From Bacteroidales bacterium (GTDB lineage Bacteria; Bacteroidota; Bacteroidia; Bacteroidales; Tenuifilaceae): a DNA stretch of 55,956 nt. The DNA lies in the NCBI GenBank assembly GCA_025361485.1, contig JANYLA010000165.1, positions 1 through 55,956 of the forward strand. Direction: 5' to 3'. A program made the translations under genes and the position numbers. Of the stretch, positions 35,731 through 44,884 are shown piece by piece; within the stretch, counting starts at the first letter, position 1, and the number at the start of each line of letters is the position of its first letter. The notes under the pieces are model-generated. The model had not been told where the DNA came from, searched no databases, and saw only the letters and a program-made list of their open reading frames with translations.

Positions 35731-36318
35731 CTAAAAATCTTTAAATAAATCGTTTATCACTCTGACTATTTGGGGCAAAATTAGCTTAACCCCATCATTT
35801 TCTATAATGTAATCGCCTCTTTTTATTAACTCATCCTGAGGTAGCTGATTTTTCATTCGATTAAAAATTGAGCGTGTGTTTACTCCATCACGTTCAACAA
35901 TCCGATTAACCCTTAATTCAATTGGCGAAGTTACTACAATTACTTTATCGAGTCCAAAATTTGCTCCGCTTTCAAATAGAATTGCAGCCTCTTTTACTAC
36001 TAAGTTACTCGATTTATATTGAACTAACCACTCTCTAAAATGACTTGCAACCGCTGGATGGACAATTGAATTTAACTTCTCTAGCATCTCCTGATTTGAA
36101 AAAACCATTTCGGCCACTCTAATCCTATCAAGCTGGTTATTAACATAAATATCATTTCCAAATAGGCTTTCAATGGATAATATGACCTTTCGATCTGTAT
36201 CAACTATTTGTCGAGCTTCAAGGTCAGCATTAAAAACGGGATAACCCATTGCCGAAATAATAGAACAAACTAATGTTTTGCCACTTCCTATGCCTCCGGT
36301 AACTCCAAGCTTAATCAT
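35731..36318 (-). CDS. coaE: dephospho-CoA kinase
   Basis: The 195-residue protein has the P-loop [11 protein letters not shown] near the N-terminus, [12 protein letters not shown] and [14 protein letters not shown], all typical of CoaE. It phosphorylates dephospho-CoA in the last step of CoA synthesis, in the cytosol. Its start overlaps the stop of the YbbR-like gene by one base, so the two are translationally linked. Confidence 0.93.
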   Translation of the reverse strand: MIKLGVTGGIGSGKTLVCSIISAMGYPVFNADLEARQIVDTDRKVILSIESLFGNDIYVNNQLDRIRVAEMVFSNQEMLEKLNSIVHPAVASHFREWLVQYKSSNLVVKEAAILFESGANFGLDKVIVVTSPIELRVNRIVERDGVNTRSIFNRMKNQLPQDELIKRGDYIIENDGVKLILPQIVRVINDLFKDF

Positions 36319-37316
36319 TAGCGGTTCTCAATAATATACTCTACATACTTTGGACTAAAATCAACCAAAACCACAAAATCAGGTTTGGAAATAAGCTGAA
36401 CTTTCAATTTCTTATTTAACGAATTGCTTATTAGACTATAATCAACCACTGCTTTGAACATCACAGGTTTTAAAGTAAAATACTTACTAAGCACTACATT
36501 ACATTTAACATCGATAGTTCGAGGGATAAACATTAATCTGACGTTATCCGGTTGATTTTCAATATCCACAGGAACTTTTACTGTTATCTCGGTATACTTT
36601 TCAACCGGTAACGAAAGCACTACGCTACGACTCGAGAAATTTACCTGATTGATAGGGATAAGGGATAAGTTTTTTGTTACTCCTTGGTTAAGTTTTTTTA
36701 ATTTTATTTGCTTTGTTCTAACAATTTCAATGGTGTCAATAACTGATTTTGGTCCACTTATGGTAATCTCCTGTGGTTCCAAGGTCAAATCTCCACTCTG
36801 CATATACTGTTGCTCAAAATCGGCTTGAATATAAGGTTTAACCTGAACTACTTTATCGGCAATAGAAGCCAATTCAACAAATAGCGTATCGGGTTCAATT
36901 CCCTCTAATAGAATCTCGCTCCCAAGCTGTTTCGTAATGCCATTTCGAAGCCGATAGGTTAATATAAATTGCTTTGGTTTAGAACCTTCGAATGATTGAC
37001 TTAAATGCTTGTTTAAATCAAGTTCTATGGGCGAAAGAGCAGCACTCAACTTCTCCTTTAGAAGAGTATATCCAAAAGCCTTAACTCTAAGTTGTATTTT
37101 ACGGGGCGGTTCACCAACAAGGACTTTCCCCTTTGGTAGACTTTCATAACGAATCGGGTAGGCTAGCGTTGTGGAGTACTCGTGGCTTAGCTTACTTAAA
37201 TACCAGATTATTGTTGATACAATCAAGAAAAAAATAAAAATGACAAGGCGTTGGTTAAATTTCGCCCTACCTTTATCGAATACCTGACCAAACTGACGTA
37301 ATAACGATGAATCCAA
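36318..37316 (-). CDS. YbbR-domain protein
   Basis: The 332-residue protein has one membrane helix (about 24-43) and two or more YbbR-like beta repeats outside. In Firmicutes, YbbR (CdaR) controls the diadenylate cyclase CdaA. In Bacteroidota the gene is found, as here, between yajC and coaE, and its role is not established. No cyclase gene is adjacent. An 84-bp gap separates it from yajC. Confidence 0.82.
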   Translation of the reverse strand: MDSSLLRQFGQVFDKGRAKFNQRLVIFIFFLIVSTIIWYLSKLSHEYSTTLAYPIRYESLPKGKVLVGEPPRKIQLRVKAFGYTLLKEKLSAALSPIELDLNKHLSQSFEGSKPKQFILTYRLRNGITKQLGSEILLEGIEPDTLFVELASIADKVVQVKPYIQADFEQQYMQSGDLTLEPQEITISGPKSVIDTIEIVRTKQIKLKKLNQGVTKNLSLIPINQVNFSSRSVVLSLPVEKYTEITVKVPVDIENQPDNVRLMFIPRTIDVKCNVVLSKYFTLKPVMFKAVVDYSLISNSLNKKLKVQLISKPDFVVLVDFSPKYVEYIIENR

Positions 37317-37400
37317 CTTTTACTAATTAGATTGAAATGAAACAGAGCTTAAAGCAATTTATTTTATCGCTCTAAACTCTGTAAAGATATTAATTTTATA

Positions 37401-37715
37401 CTACTTCTGTTGAGGTAGATCTGAAGAATCACGAATAACAGTGCTCTTAACTACTTTCACCTTAACGTTTTCGTCAATTTCAACTACAATATACTCATCT
37501 TTAACCTCGGTAATCTTACCAAAAACACCTCCTGCAATTATCACTTTATCACCTTTCTGAAGTGATTCATGAAATTTGCGAAGCTCTTTTTGACGCTTCA
37601 TCTGTGGACGAATCATGAAAAAATAAAATACAACGATGATTAAAACCAAAGGTAGAAAAGTTACCAAAGGATTTGATGCTGGCTGCTGTAATGTTACAAA
37701 TAGTAAATTGTTCAT
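37401..37715 (-). CDS. yajC: preprotein translocase accessory subunit YajC
   Basis: The 104-residue protein has one N-terminal membrane helix (about 18-39), then FFMIRPQMKRQKE and a small beta domain with LQKGDKVIIAGGVFGKI, the YajC signature. It joins SecD/SecF at the inner membrane to help protein export. It lies between a DUF1573 gene and a ybbR gene in a conserved Bacteroidota order. Confidence 0.93.
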   Translation of the reverse strand: MNNLLFVTLQQPASNPLVTFLPLVLIIVVFYFFMIRPQMKRQKELRKFHESLQKGDKVIIAGGVFGKITEVKDEYIVVEIDENVKVKVVKSTVIRDSSDLPQQK

Positions 37716-37745
37716 CTTAAATTGTTTTTATGGTTATTATTATTT

Positions 37746-37780
37746 CGTTGTTCGTTAATCGTTGTTCGTTAATCGTTAAA
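37746..37780. repeat. tandem heptad repeat (5 units)
   Basis: CGTTGTT, CGTTAAT, CGTTGTT, CGTTAAT and CGTTAAA follow in a strict 7-bp register. The 14-bp double unit is repeated exactly. A 9-bp-period ACTTC tract follows to about 37826, filling the gap between DUF1573 and yajC. Confidence 0.8.
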
Positions 37781-37828
37781 AAAATCTATACTCTTTAACT
37801 TCTTTGACTTCTCTAACTTCTCAATTCT

Positions 37829-38272
37829 TTACTCCCTAGGCTCAACCACATTCGCTTTTATTGTAACCGATTTATCTCTTATTGGTGTATTTGACCGCAA
37901 AGCTACTGATTTATATTGAGAACCATACCAACCCTTGCTATCAAAAATAACCTCAACTGAGCTCTCCTCACCTGGTTTAAGTATTTTTTTCTCTATTTTT
38001 GGCTTTGTACATCCACAGTCAGGAATTAAATCCTTTATGATTAAAACATCGTTTCCAGTATTGCAGAAATAGAATGTATGCGATACCACTTCGCCCTGAA
38101 TAATACTTCCAAAATCGTAAAAATCTTCACGAAACTTTAGGAAAGCGTACCTCTTAACCGTGCTGTCTGATATCGAAGCATTGTCTTCTTGCTCAGTTTT
38201 AGGTTTCCTATTACAAGAATAAATACTTGAAAGAACACAAATAGATACAATTACATACAAAAGTCGAAACAT
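37829..38272 (-). CDS. DUF1573 lipoprotein
   Basis: Read from the Met at 38272, the protein has 147 residues and a clean lipoprotein signal (SICVLSSIYSCNRK). The longer reading frame to 38320 would overlap nusB and bury the signal, so I prefer the shorter start. The domain is DUF1573, with the motif LIIKDLIPDCGCTKPKIE and KPGEESSVEVIFDSKG. Many Bacteroidota have several copies, and their function is unknown. It sits between nusB and yajC. Confidence 0.85.
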   Translation of the reverse strand: MFRLLYVIVSICVLSSIYSCNRKPKTEQEDNASISDSTVKRYAFLKFREDFYDFGSIIQGEVVSHTFYFCNTGNDVLIIKDLIPDCGCTKPKIEKKILKPGEESSVEVIFDSKGWYGSQYKSVALRSNTPIRDKSVTIKANVVEPRE

Positions 38273-38303
38273 AACTTTCACATTTGATGACAAAAGTAAA
38301 TAA

Positions 38304-39290
38304 TTATTCAATTTCATCATCTGATATTACCAAACGATCATCCTCCTCGCCAATAAGGCCTCTGCCCTGCTTGGCAACAAGATTCTTTTTGCGTAGGGTT
38401 TGAATTATCTTATCGAGCACGCCGTTTATAAATGTGCTACTCTGATCGGTACTATAGTATTTTGCAATTTCGATATACTCGTTAAAGCTAACCTTTATCG
38501 GAATAGATGGAAACTCCTTAATCTCGGTAAGCGCTAATTCCATGATTAATACATCCATGCTAGCAATCCGATCAACCTCCCAATTCTTGGTATACTCCTC
38601 AATCAGCTTCACATTCTCCTCGTGGTACTGAATCACCTTACGAAGTAATCGTTTGATGTAATCCTCATCATCATCACTTCGGTACATAGGGAAAAGAGGT
38701 GTATCTGTAGGCTGACCTTCGCAGAATTTCTTGAGGGTTTTAACAACCATGCTCAGCATAAACTCTAAATCATCGTTCCAATAAATGCTTTGCTCCTCAA
38801 GATACTGATAGAATTCATCAAAATCTTCAAGTTCCTTTGATAAAATACAAATAATTAACTGCTTATCGTCATTAAAGGATGTGCTTGAAGAATCCATATA
38901 CGCCTGAAAATAATCGGATGTAGAAATTTTCTGATAGAGATTTCTGATAATTTCAGGGTATTGCCCCCAGCTAATCTTCTTCTTTTCAACAAAATCGATA
39001 AAAGTTTCATTCTCGCGGATTAGCTTTACCAATGCATTATCGATAAACTTTGTATTGGGATTCAAATCTTCGCGGCTTGGTACTAATTTTTGAGCCGCAA
39101 GCTGAATTTTGCTTTCAGCGTAATCAACAAGTTCAATGGGTAAAAGAAGTAAATAGTGGTATAACTCGTAGGCTTTATTGATACTATGGAGTAATTCCTT
39201 TTCAACATTGCTAACCGATTCGTTTTCGCTTTTATAGTAAGCAAAAAGTACTTGTAAAATCTTAACTCGGAGTAATCGTCTGCTTATCAT
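38304..39290 (-). CDS. nusB: transcription antitermination protein NusB
   Basis: The 328-residue protein starts with SRRLLRVKILQVLFAYYKSE. The NusB core lies at the C-terminus (about 190-305), with DRIASMDVLIMELALTEI and VSFNEYIEIAKYYS. NusB joins NusE at boxA to promote rRNA antitermination. The protein is about twice the length of proteobacterial NusB because of a helical middle region, which is normal in Bacteroidota. The acidic tail is extra. It heads the gene run toward coaE. Confidence 0.9.
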   Translation of the reverse strand: MISRRLLRVKILQVLFAYYKSENESVSNVEKELLHSINKAYELYHYLLLLPIELVDYAESKIQLAAQKLVPSREDLNPNTKFIDNALVKLIRENETFIDFVEKKKISWGQYPEIIRNLYQKISTSDYFQAYMDSSSTSFNDDKQLIICILSKELEDFDEFYQYLEEQSIYWNDDLEFMLSMVVKTLKKFCEGQPTDTPLFPMYRSDDDEDYIKRLLRKVIQYHEENVKLIEEYTKNWEVDRIASMDVLIMELALTEIKEFPSIPIKVSFNEYIEIAKYYSTDQSSTFINGVLDKIIQTLRKKNLVAKQGRGLIGEEDDRLVISDDEIE

Positions 39291-39647
39291 AGTGTTTAAG
39301 AACGAATTCGAACAATTAAATAGTTTATTAAAGTTTGCAAAGATAAAGGCATTTTTAGAATAGAAAAATTAAAAAACGCTAAAATTGTGTTGCTGTGATG
39401 CAGTATTGCAATGTGGCAATAGAATTAAGGATTATTGGTTATAAAAAGATATATTTTTCACTTATCGCATGTCGCTATATTATTTTCATATCAATCAGTA
39501 TATATGCAACTTACAAAAATATCAACAAAAAGCAAAATTTATAGATTTTCCCTTGAATTTGATTTTATCTTAAAAGATGAACGGTTATTAAAATATTTTT
39601 CTATTTTTGAGATGCATACAATGTTTTTAACCTAATAATCTTTAGAA
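39291..39647. other. intergenic region between nusB and the DUF3276 gene
   Basis: No supportable gene is present; a 66-codon frame at 39435-39635 is rich in low-complexity hydrophobic residues and has no start signal. A full -7 box (TATTTTTG, 39602-39609) suggests a promoter for the DUF3276 gene 39 bp further on. Confidence 0.55.
39602..39609 (+). promoter_or_regulatory. -7 element of the DUF3276 gene
   Basis: TATTTTTG matches TAnnTTTG fully and lies 38 bp before the ATG. No TTTG -33 box is found at the expected distance. Confidence 0.4.
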
Positions 39648-40022
39648 ATGATGACAGAAGGATTCGACAATATTGAGGATGTTGAGCGGTTTGACAAAGA
39701 GGATGTTTACTCTAAAGTGGTAAGAGCAGGTAAAAGAACTTACTTTTTTGATGTAAAAGCAACTCGTCGAAATGATTTTTACTTAACCATTACTGAAAGC
39801 AAAAAACGGATTGGTCGCGATGGTAAGTTTTATTTCGAAAAGCATAAGATTTTTCTTTACAAGGAGGATTTTGAAAAATTTGCTGAAGGATTAAATGATG
39901 TTGTTGAATACATTAGAGTTAATCAACCTGAGTTAGAAGAGCAACATGAACTTGTTGCTGAAGAAATTGGAGTAACAAGTAACGAGTTCACAAGTATTGA
40001 ATTCGAAGACCTTGATAAATAG
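39648..40022 (+). CDS. DUF3276 Pur-alpha-like nucleic acid-binding protein
   Basis: The 124-residue protein belongs to the bacterial Pur-like DUF3276 family: DVYSKVVRAGKRTYFFDVKATRRNDFYLTITES then KFYFEKHKIFLYKEDF, one PUR repeat. Members bind single-stranded DNA or RNA; the best-studied is from Borrelia (EbfC/BpuR-type context). The tail is acidic. It is likely cytosolic and is a single-gene unit with its own terminator. Confidence 0.85.
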   Translation: MMTEGFDNIEDVERFDKEDVYSKVVRAGKRTYFFDVKATRRNDFYLTITESKKRIGRDGKFYFEKHKIFLYKEDFEKFAEGLNDVVEYIRVNQPELEEQHELVAEEIGVTSNEFTSIEFEDLDK

Positions 40023-40045
40023 ACTTAAATCTAATATTCTTTCAT

Positions 40046-40071
40046 AAAACCGGCTATTGACCGGTTTTTTT
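40046..40071 (+). terminator. terminator of the DUF3276 gene
   Basis: AAAACCGG (40046-40053) pairs with CCGGTTTT (40061-40068) around a 7-nt loop with a T-run. It overlaps the last codon of the convergent gene and may serve both. Confidence 0.83.
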
Positions 40072-40816
40072 ATTCCTTTAATAATAGCTCTTCAGGAGGT
40101 ACATTATTTAAAAGATGTTCGATTTCAATTTCAGACAGAATCTTAACATTGGTTATCAGAAAACCTTGCTTTATAAAATGTCCAAGGTCATTACATTCAG
40201 CAATTGCGCTCTTTATTGGGTCTTGTACAGGGATGCTTAATGGTATTAATGCGACAACTGTGGCATAGTTAGCAAAAAATTCAACCGACTCAACCTCAGC
40301 ATCATACTTAGGAAAAATAAAATTAAATTCGCTCTCTATAAGTTTCCGCTGGATTTCGGAAAACTCATTGCTCGACTCGGAGAATAGAGCAATAAAATAC
40401 CTCAATTTTCCCCTCAAACCTCCTAATCCTGTTGAAATATAAACTTGATTTTCCTCTAATAGTTTGCTCTCTAAAAGCAGTCGGCTCTCCTGCAATGCTA
40501 ATATTGCCCAATCTTTTAATTCAACTGATGCTTTCGGAATAAATCGCTCAATAATTCGATAAGCCTCCGGTTTATCGATTGATGCCAAGGATACTAGAAA
40601 CTCTTTTTTCGATTCATTACTGATTTCATCAGAATAAAGATTTTCCTCCTGTTTTAGAATTAGCTCAGGGTCAAAATCTCGCTTAAGATTTCTAGAAAAA
40701 TCAAAATACTCCATCTGTACCCTAACATCTACCTGATGCTCGAGGATACTGAAGTTTCCGCTAAAGTTTCCAAGAATCTCCTGAATCTTATCGAATATGT
40801 TTTCCTGATTTTCCAA
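40070..40816 (-). CDS. hypothetical protein, helical repeat-like
   Basis: I do not recognise a family. The 248-residue soluble protein has no signal or membrane helix. The region about 70-130 (SLASIDKPEAYRIIERFI then ELKDWAILALQESRLLLESKLL) looks like two HEAT-type helical pairs, so a protein-binding scaffold is possible. It is divergent from feoB and convergent with the DUF3276 gene. Confidence 0.65.
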   Translation of the reverse strand: MENQENIFDKIQEILGNFSGNFSILEHQVDVRVQMEYFDFSRNLKRDFDPELILKQEENLYSDEISNESKKEFLVSLASIDKPEAYRIIERFIPKASVELKDWAILALQESRLLLESKLLEENQVYISTGLGGLRGKLRYFIALFSESSNEFSEIQRKLIESEFNFIFPKYDAEVESVEFFANYATVVALIPLSIPVQDPIKSAIAECNDLGHFIKQGFLITNVKILSEIEIEHLLNNVPPEELLLKE

Positions 40817-40942
40817 GCTTCCCTTTTAACTTCAATTTCGTAAACAAATATAAAACAAAAGGTTAACACCTCAATTATAAGGATATTAACTGAATCATAG
40901 TATTTTAACATGATTATCGGTGTATCAAGTACATCCGATGTG

Positions 40943-40969
40943 AATAAATGTAATTCTATTGCATTTATT
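40943..40969. promoter_or_regulatory. 27-bp dyad upstream of feoAB, candidate iron-regulator operator
   Basis: AATAAATG (40943-40950) and CATTTATT (40962-40969) are perfect inverted arms, and inner AAT/ATT triplets extend the symmetry to all but two positions. It covers the -33 zone of the feoAB promoter, so a repressor bound here would block it. It is not a close match to the classic Fur box. Confidence 0.45.
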
Positions 40970-40984
40970 AAATCTAAATAACAT

Positions 40985-40992
40985 TATTTTTG
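40985..40992 (+). promoter_or_regulatory. -7 element of feoAB
   Basis: TATTTTTG matches TAnnTTTG fully. An ATTG at 40958-40961 could act as -33 with a long 23-bp spacer. A leader of about 50 nt precedes the ATG at 41051. Confidence 0.5.
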
Positions 40993-41050
40993 TCACCCTT
41001 AAACAATAATCATTGTAAAGGGTTAATATAGCAGTCAAGTTAAGTATAAG

Positions 41051-43552
41051 ATGAAGTTATCGGAGCTACAGAACGGAGAGTTTGGAATAATATCAAAGGT
41101 TAAGGGACGTGGGGCTTTTCGGAAACGAATCACCGAAATGGGATTTGTCAAGGGAAAGAAAGTAACAGTAATAAAGAATGCACCCTTAAACGACCCAATC
41201 GAATATACTATAATGGGTTACGAGGTTTCGCTTCGTAGAAGCGAAGCAGCCTTGGTTGAAGTGGTTACTCCCAATGAAGCAAAAGAGCTGATAAAAGAAA
41301 ACTATAGCGGCGTTCATACATCTGAACCCGAATCGATTATCCTTGAAACAAGTGCAAAGGAGCAAAGTAAAGTAATTAATATCGCTTTGGTTGGTAATCC
41401 AAATGCAGGGAAGACAACCTTTTTCAATTACGCATCGGGTTCGCACGAGCATGTTGGAAACTATGGTGGTGTGACTGTCGATTCGAAAAACGCAAAATTC
41501 AAATACAAGGGTTACACCTTTATTATTACCGATTTACCGGGCACCTACTCCTTAACCGCCTACACTCCCGAAGAGGTTTATGTTAGGCGATATATTCAAG
41601 AAAACAATCCTGATGTTGTTGTAAACGTTGTTGATGCCTCTAACCTTGAGCGCAACTTATACCTCACCACGCAACTTATCGACATGGATATCAAAGTTGT
41701 AGTTGCGTTGAATATGTATGATGAGCTACTGCACAAAGGGGATAATTTCGATTTCAAATCGTTGGGTAAAATGATTGGTATTCCTTTCGTACCCACCGTC
41801 AGCTCGAAGGGGAAAGGGATTACAAGCGTTTTCGATACAGTAATTAATGTTTATGCCGATAAGGACAAAACCATCCGCCACATTCACATAAACTATGGCG
41901 AGTATATCGAGGAGTCGATTAAAGAGATTCAGCAGCGAGTTAAGATTAACTGTAACATCAACATCGATTATTCAAGTAGATATCTTTCCATTAAACTTCT
42001 TGAAAAAGATAAATTGGTTCGTTCCTTACTCTCAAAGACCGACAACTATGATGAGATAAAGAAGATAACAGAACAGGAAATAAAGAAACTTGAATCGATT
42101 TTTAAAGAGGACTCAGAAACGCTAATTACCGATGCTAAATATGGTTTTATTGCGGGTGCATTAAAGGAAACACTTGATGAGGGCGACCACAGCAAGCATA
42201 AGACTACCGAGATTGTGGACACGCTGATGACCCATCAACTTTTTGGTTTTCCAATCTTTATCTTCTTCATGTGGCTGACCTTTTATACAACTTTTACGCT
42301 AGGCTCATACCCAATGCATTGGATTGATAGCGGCGTTCATCAAATCAGCAATATTCTTAGCAATTTAATGGCTGATGGTCCATTCAAAGACCTTTTAATC
42401 AATGGAATTATCAATGGTGTTGGTAGCGTTATCGTATTTCTTCCCAATATCCTAATCCTGTTTTTCTTTATCTCAGTTCTTGAGGATACAGGTTATATGG
42501 CTCGTGCAGCGTTTATTATGGATAAATTGATGCATAAAATTGGCCTACATGGCAAATCGTTTATCCCATTGGTAATGGGATTTGGCTGTAATGTACCCGC
42601 CATAATGGCAACACGCACCATTGAGAATCGGAACAATAGGATTTTAACGATGCTCATTACACCCTTTATGAGCTGTAGCGCACGTTTACCCATTTACATC
42701 CTAATAATTGGGGCTTTCTTCCCCACCCATGCAAGTTCAATGCTGTTTACAATTTACATGCTTGGAATTTTAATGGCTATTGGAACTGCATTAATCTTTA
42801 AGCGAACATTCTTTAAGTCCGATGATGTTCCATTTGTAATGGAGCTTCCACCATACCGCATCCCCACTGTGCGTTCAACCATACGGCATATGTGGCACAA
42901 GGGCTCACAGTATCTTCGTAAAATGGGAGGAGTAATTCTTATTGCAGTTATTTTTGTTTGGGCGTTGGGCTACTACCCAAGGGACACTAAGTTCTCAAAG
43001 GATTATGATGGTCTAATTGCAACAACTACATCAAGATTAACAGTTAGTACCACCGATTCGATTACATCCATCAAATTATTGCAGCAGATTAAAATCCTTG
43101 AAACCGAGAAAGAATCGGAAAGACAAGAACAGTCCTATTTAGGCAGAGTTGGCAAATTTATTGAGCCTGCCATCGCTCCATTAGGATTCGACTGGAAAAT
43201 GGGCGTTAGCCTTTTAGCAGGGGTTACAGCAAAAGAGATTGTGGTAAGTACTCTTGGAGTTCTTTACCAAGCGGAGAAAGATGCCGACGAACATTCATCG
43301 ACGTTAATTGGCAAACTCCAAAACGAAAAATATAAATCGGGCGAAAAACTCGGCGAAAAGGTGTTTACACCATTAACAGCATTCTCCTTTTTACTATTTA
43401 TTCTAATCTATTTCCCGTGCGTTGCCGTAATTGCTGCTATTAAAAAAGAATCGGGAAGTTGGAAATGGGCTGCGTTCACAATCGTTTCAACAACTTCTTT
43501 GGCTTGGATTGTGGCCTTTATTGTTTATCAAGTTGGTAGTATATTTCTATAG
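41051..43552 (+). CDS. feoB: ferrous iron transporter, FeoA-FeoB fusion
   Basis: The 833-residue protein fuses an N-terminal FeoA SH3-like domain (about 1-72, RKRITEMGF) to FeoB, the usual arrangement in Bacteroidota. The G domain has G1 GNPNAGKTT (115-123), G2 region EHVGNYGGVTVDSK and G3 DLPGTYSL. A long membrane part follows, with the paired gates GYMARAAFIMDKLM and PFMSCSARLPIY in the first half and GVTAKEIVVSTLG in the second. It imports Fe(II) across the inner membrane. A 51-codon Cys-rich partner follows after 3 bp. A dyad and a -7 box upstream suggest iron-dependent control. Confidence 0.95.
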   Translation: MKLSELQNGEFGIISKVKGRGAFRKRITEMGFVKGKKVTVIKNAPLNDPIEYTIMGYEVSLRRSEAALVEVVTPNEAKELIKENYSGVHTSEPESIILETSAKEQSKVINIALVGNPNAGKTTFFNYASGSHEHVGNYGGVTVDSKNAKFKYKGYTFIITDLPGTYSLTAYTPEEVYVRRYIQENNPDVVVNVVDASNLERNLYLTTQLIDMDIKVVVALNMYDELLHKGDNFDFKSLGKMIGIPFVPTVSSKGKGITSVFDTVINVYADKDKTIRHIHINYGEYIEESIKEIQQRVKINCNINIDYSSRYLSIKLLEKDKLVRSLLSKTDNYDEIKKITEQEIKKLESIFKEDSETLITDAKYGFIAGALKETLDEGDHSKHKTTEIVDTLMTHQLFGFPIFIFFMWLTFYTTFTLGSYPMHWIDSGVHQISNILSNLMADGPFKDLLINGIINGVGSVIVFLPNILILFFFISVLEDTGYMARAAFIMDKLMHKIGLHGKSFIPLVMGFGCNVPAIMATRTIENRNNRILTMLITPFMSCSARLPIYILIIGAFFPTHASSMLFTIYMLGILMAIGTALIFKRTFFKSDDVPFVMELPPYRIPTVRSTIRHMWHKGSQYLRKMGGVILIAVIFVWALGYYPRDTKFSKDYDGLIATTTSRLTVSTTDSITSIKLLQQIKILETEKESERQEQSYLGRVGKFIEPAIAPLGFDWKMGVSLLAGVTAKEIVVSTLGVLYQAEKDADEHSSTLIGKLQNEKYKSGEKLGEKVFTPLTAFSFLLFILIYFPCVAVIAAIKKESGSWKWAAFTIVSTTSLAWIVAFIVYQVGSIFL

Positions 43553-43555
43553 GAT

Positions 43556-43711
43556 ATGATACAGAAAATATTAACATTGGCCGTTGTTGCCGGAGCATTT
43601 GGATATTTTGCGTATTCCATTTATCGGACCTTTGTACCTAAAAAAGGAAAAGCAAAAGGGCATTCATGCGCAGGGTGCTCTTCGGGGGGATGCAGTATTG
43701 TACAAAAATAA
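43556..43711 (+). CDS. FeoB-associated Cys-rich membrane protein
   Basis: This 51-residue protein is easily missed because of its size. It has one membrane helix (about 5-24), a basic stretch (PKKGKAKG) and a C-terminal HSCAGCSSGGCS cluster with three Cys. That is the pattern of the small FeoB-associated Cys-rich proteins (FeoC-like position, but a different family). It probably helps iron delivery or FeoB assembly. It starts 3 bp after feoB and ends 2 bp from the convergent ATPase gene. Confidence 0.88.
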   Translation: MIQKILTLAVVAGAFGYFAYSIYRTFVPKKGKAKGHSCAGCSSGGCSIVQK

Positions 43712-43713
43712 TT

Positions 43714-44838
43714 CTATATCAAAAACTCCTCAATATTCCTTGGAGTAACTGTTGTCAACTCTTTTACATTATAGGCATCCGAGAATGTTTTAGATATTTT
43801 AACCTTTGCATTTGGATTCAGTTTAAATTCAAATGCTTGTAATACGCCATTATCCTCCTCGATAAAATCTATCTCCTGCTGTTGGCTTGTGCGCCAGAAA
43901 TAACAGGCAATATTTCGTTGCAGGTATTGGTTTTGCTTCATCCGCTCGCTCACCAAAAAGTTTTCCCACAGCACACCAGCATCGGTTCTTGAACCAATCG
44001 GGTTATAATTGTTTATTACTGCATTGCGAATACCATTATCCCAAAAGTAGATTTTTTTACCTTTTTTGATTTCGTTTCGCACATTACGATTTAACGCCGA
44101 TAGTTTGATAATGATATAAGCCTTTTCAAATAAATCGATATACTTCTCAACCGTCTTGCTATCGGTTCCAACCAATTGGGCAATTTCGTTGTACGATACT
44201 TCATTGCCAATCTGTAAGGCTAACGCCTTAAGGATTTTTTCGAGCAACGATGAGCGCTTGATGCTTTCAAGAGATAATAAGTCTTTGTATAAGTAGCTAT
44301 TAGCAATAAGTCGCAGCAACTTCTCCTCTCTTCCTGCATTGGTTACAATTTCAGGGTAATAACCATAAACCAATCTATTGTCAATTAATCTCGATTCAGT
44401 GAGCAATCCATGATACTTAACCATTTCGGAAAAAGAGATGGGGTAGATATTGAACTCAAATTTTCTTCCTGTTAAAGGCTCATTAACCCTATTTGCTAAT
44501 TCAAACGCCGATGAACCCGTTGCTATTACTTGTACGTGCTTTAGCTTATCGGTAATCAACTTAAGGGTTGTACCTATATTCTGAATTTGCTGAGCCTCGT
44601 CGATAACTACGACCTGATTATCTCCAAAAAAGGTTTGTAAACGTGTAGATGTAGTATTGGTAAGTAATTCTCTAACATCTGCTTCATCGCCACTTAAGAA
44701 GATTACCTTTAAACCCTTAAAGCAGCTAAGACTTTCAAGCATGGTCGTTTTGCCTACCTGACGTGCACCAAATAGCAATATTGCCTTTTTCTGAAACAGA
44801 TGTTCACATAGCAGCAATTCTACATGCCTACCTATCAT
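43714..44838 (-). CDS. AAA ATPase with DUF4143 domain
   Basis: The 374-residue protein has a Walker A GARQVGKTT (24-32), Walker B VVVIDEAQQ and sensor ATGSSAFEL, followed by a winged-helix-like region and a C-terminal DUF4143 nuclease-like fold (EIDFIEEDNGVLQAFEFK). This family is common, patchy and often variable between strains of Bacteroidota. Its role is unknown, though links to mobile elements and defence have been suggested. The upstream gap has a 32-bp tandem repeat with palindromic ends that could be its operator. Confidence 0.87.
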   Translation of the reverse strand: MIGRHVELLLCEHLFQKKAILLFGARQVGKTTMLESLSCFKGLKVIFLSGDEADVRELLTNTTSTRLQTFFGDNQVVVIDEAQQIQNIGTTLKLITDKLKHVQVIATGSSAFELANRVNEPLTGRKFEFNIYPISFSEMVKYHGLLTESRLIDNRLVYGYYPEIVTNAGREEKLLRLIANSYLYKDLLSLESIKRSSLLEKILKALALQIGNEVSYNEIAQLVGTDSKTVEKYIDLFEKAYIIIKLSALNRNVRNEIKKGKKIYFWDNGIRNAVINNYNPIGSRTDAGVLWENFLVSERMKQNQYLQRNIACYFWRTSQQQEIDFIEEDNGVLQAFEFKLNPNAKVKISKTFSDAYNVKELTTVTPRNIEEFLI

Positions 44839-44884
44839 AATCTTAACATTTTTTACATGGCAAATATAATCTGTTATTAATTGT

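Noticed and set aside
38273-38320. Longer start for the DUF1573 lipoprotein overlapping nusB
   Set aside because: It would place 16 residues before the lipoprotein signal; the Met at 38272 gives a clean signal peptide.
39435-39635. 66-codon open frame before the DUF3276 gene
   Set aside because: It has low-complexity content, no start signal and no recognisable domain, and it overlaps the likely promoter zone of the real gene.
43714-44838. AAA ATPase as a transposase or part of a full mobile element
   Set aside because: No terminal repeats, target duplication or other mobility genes are seen around it.
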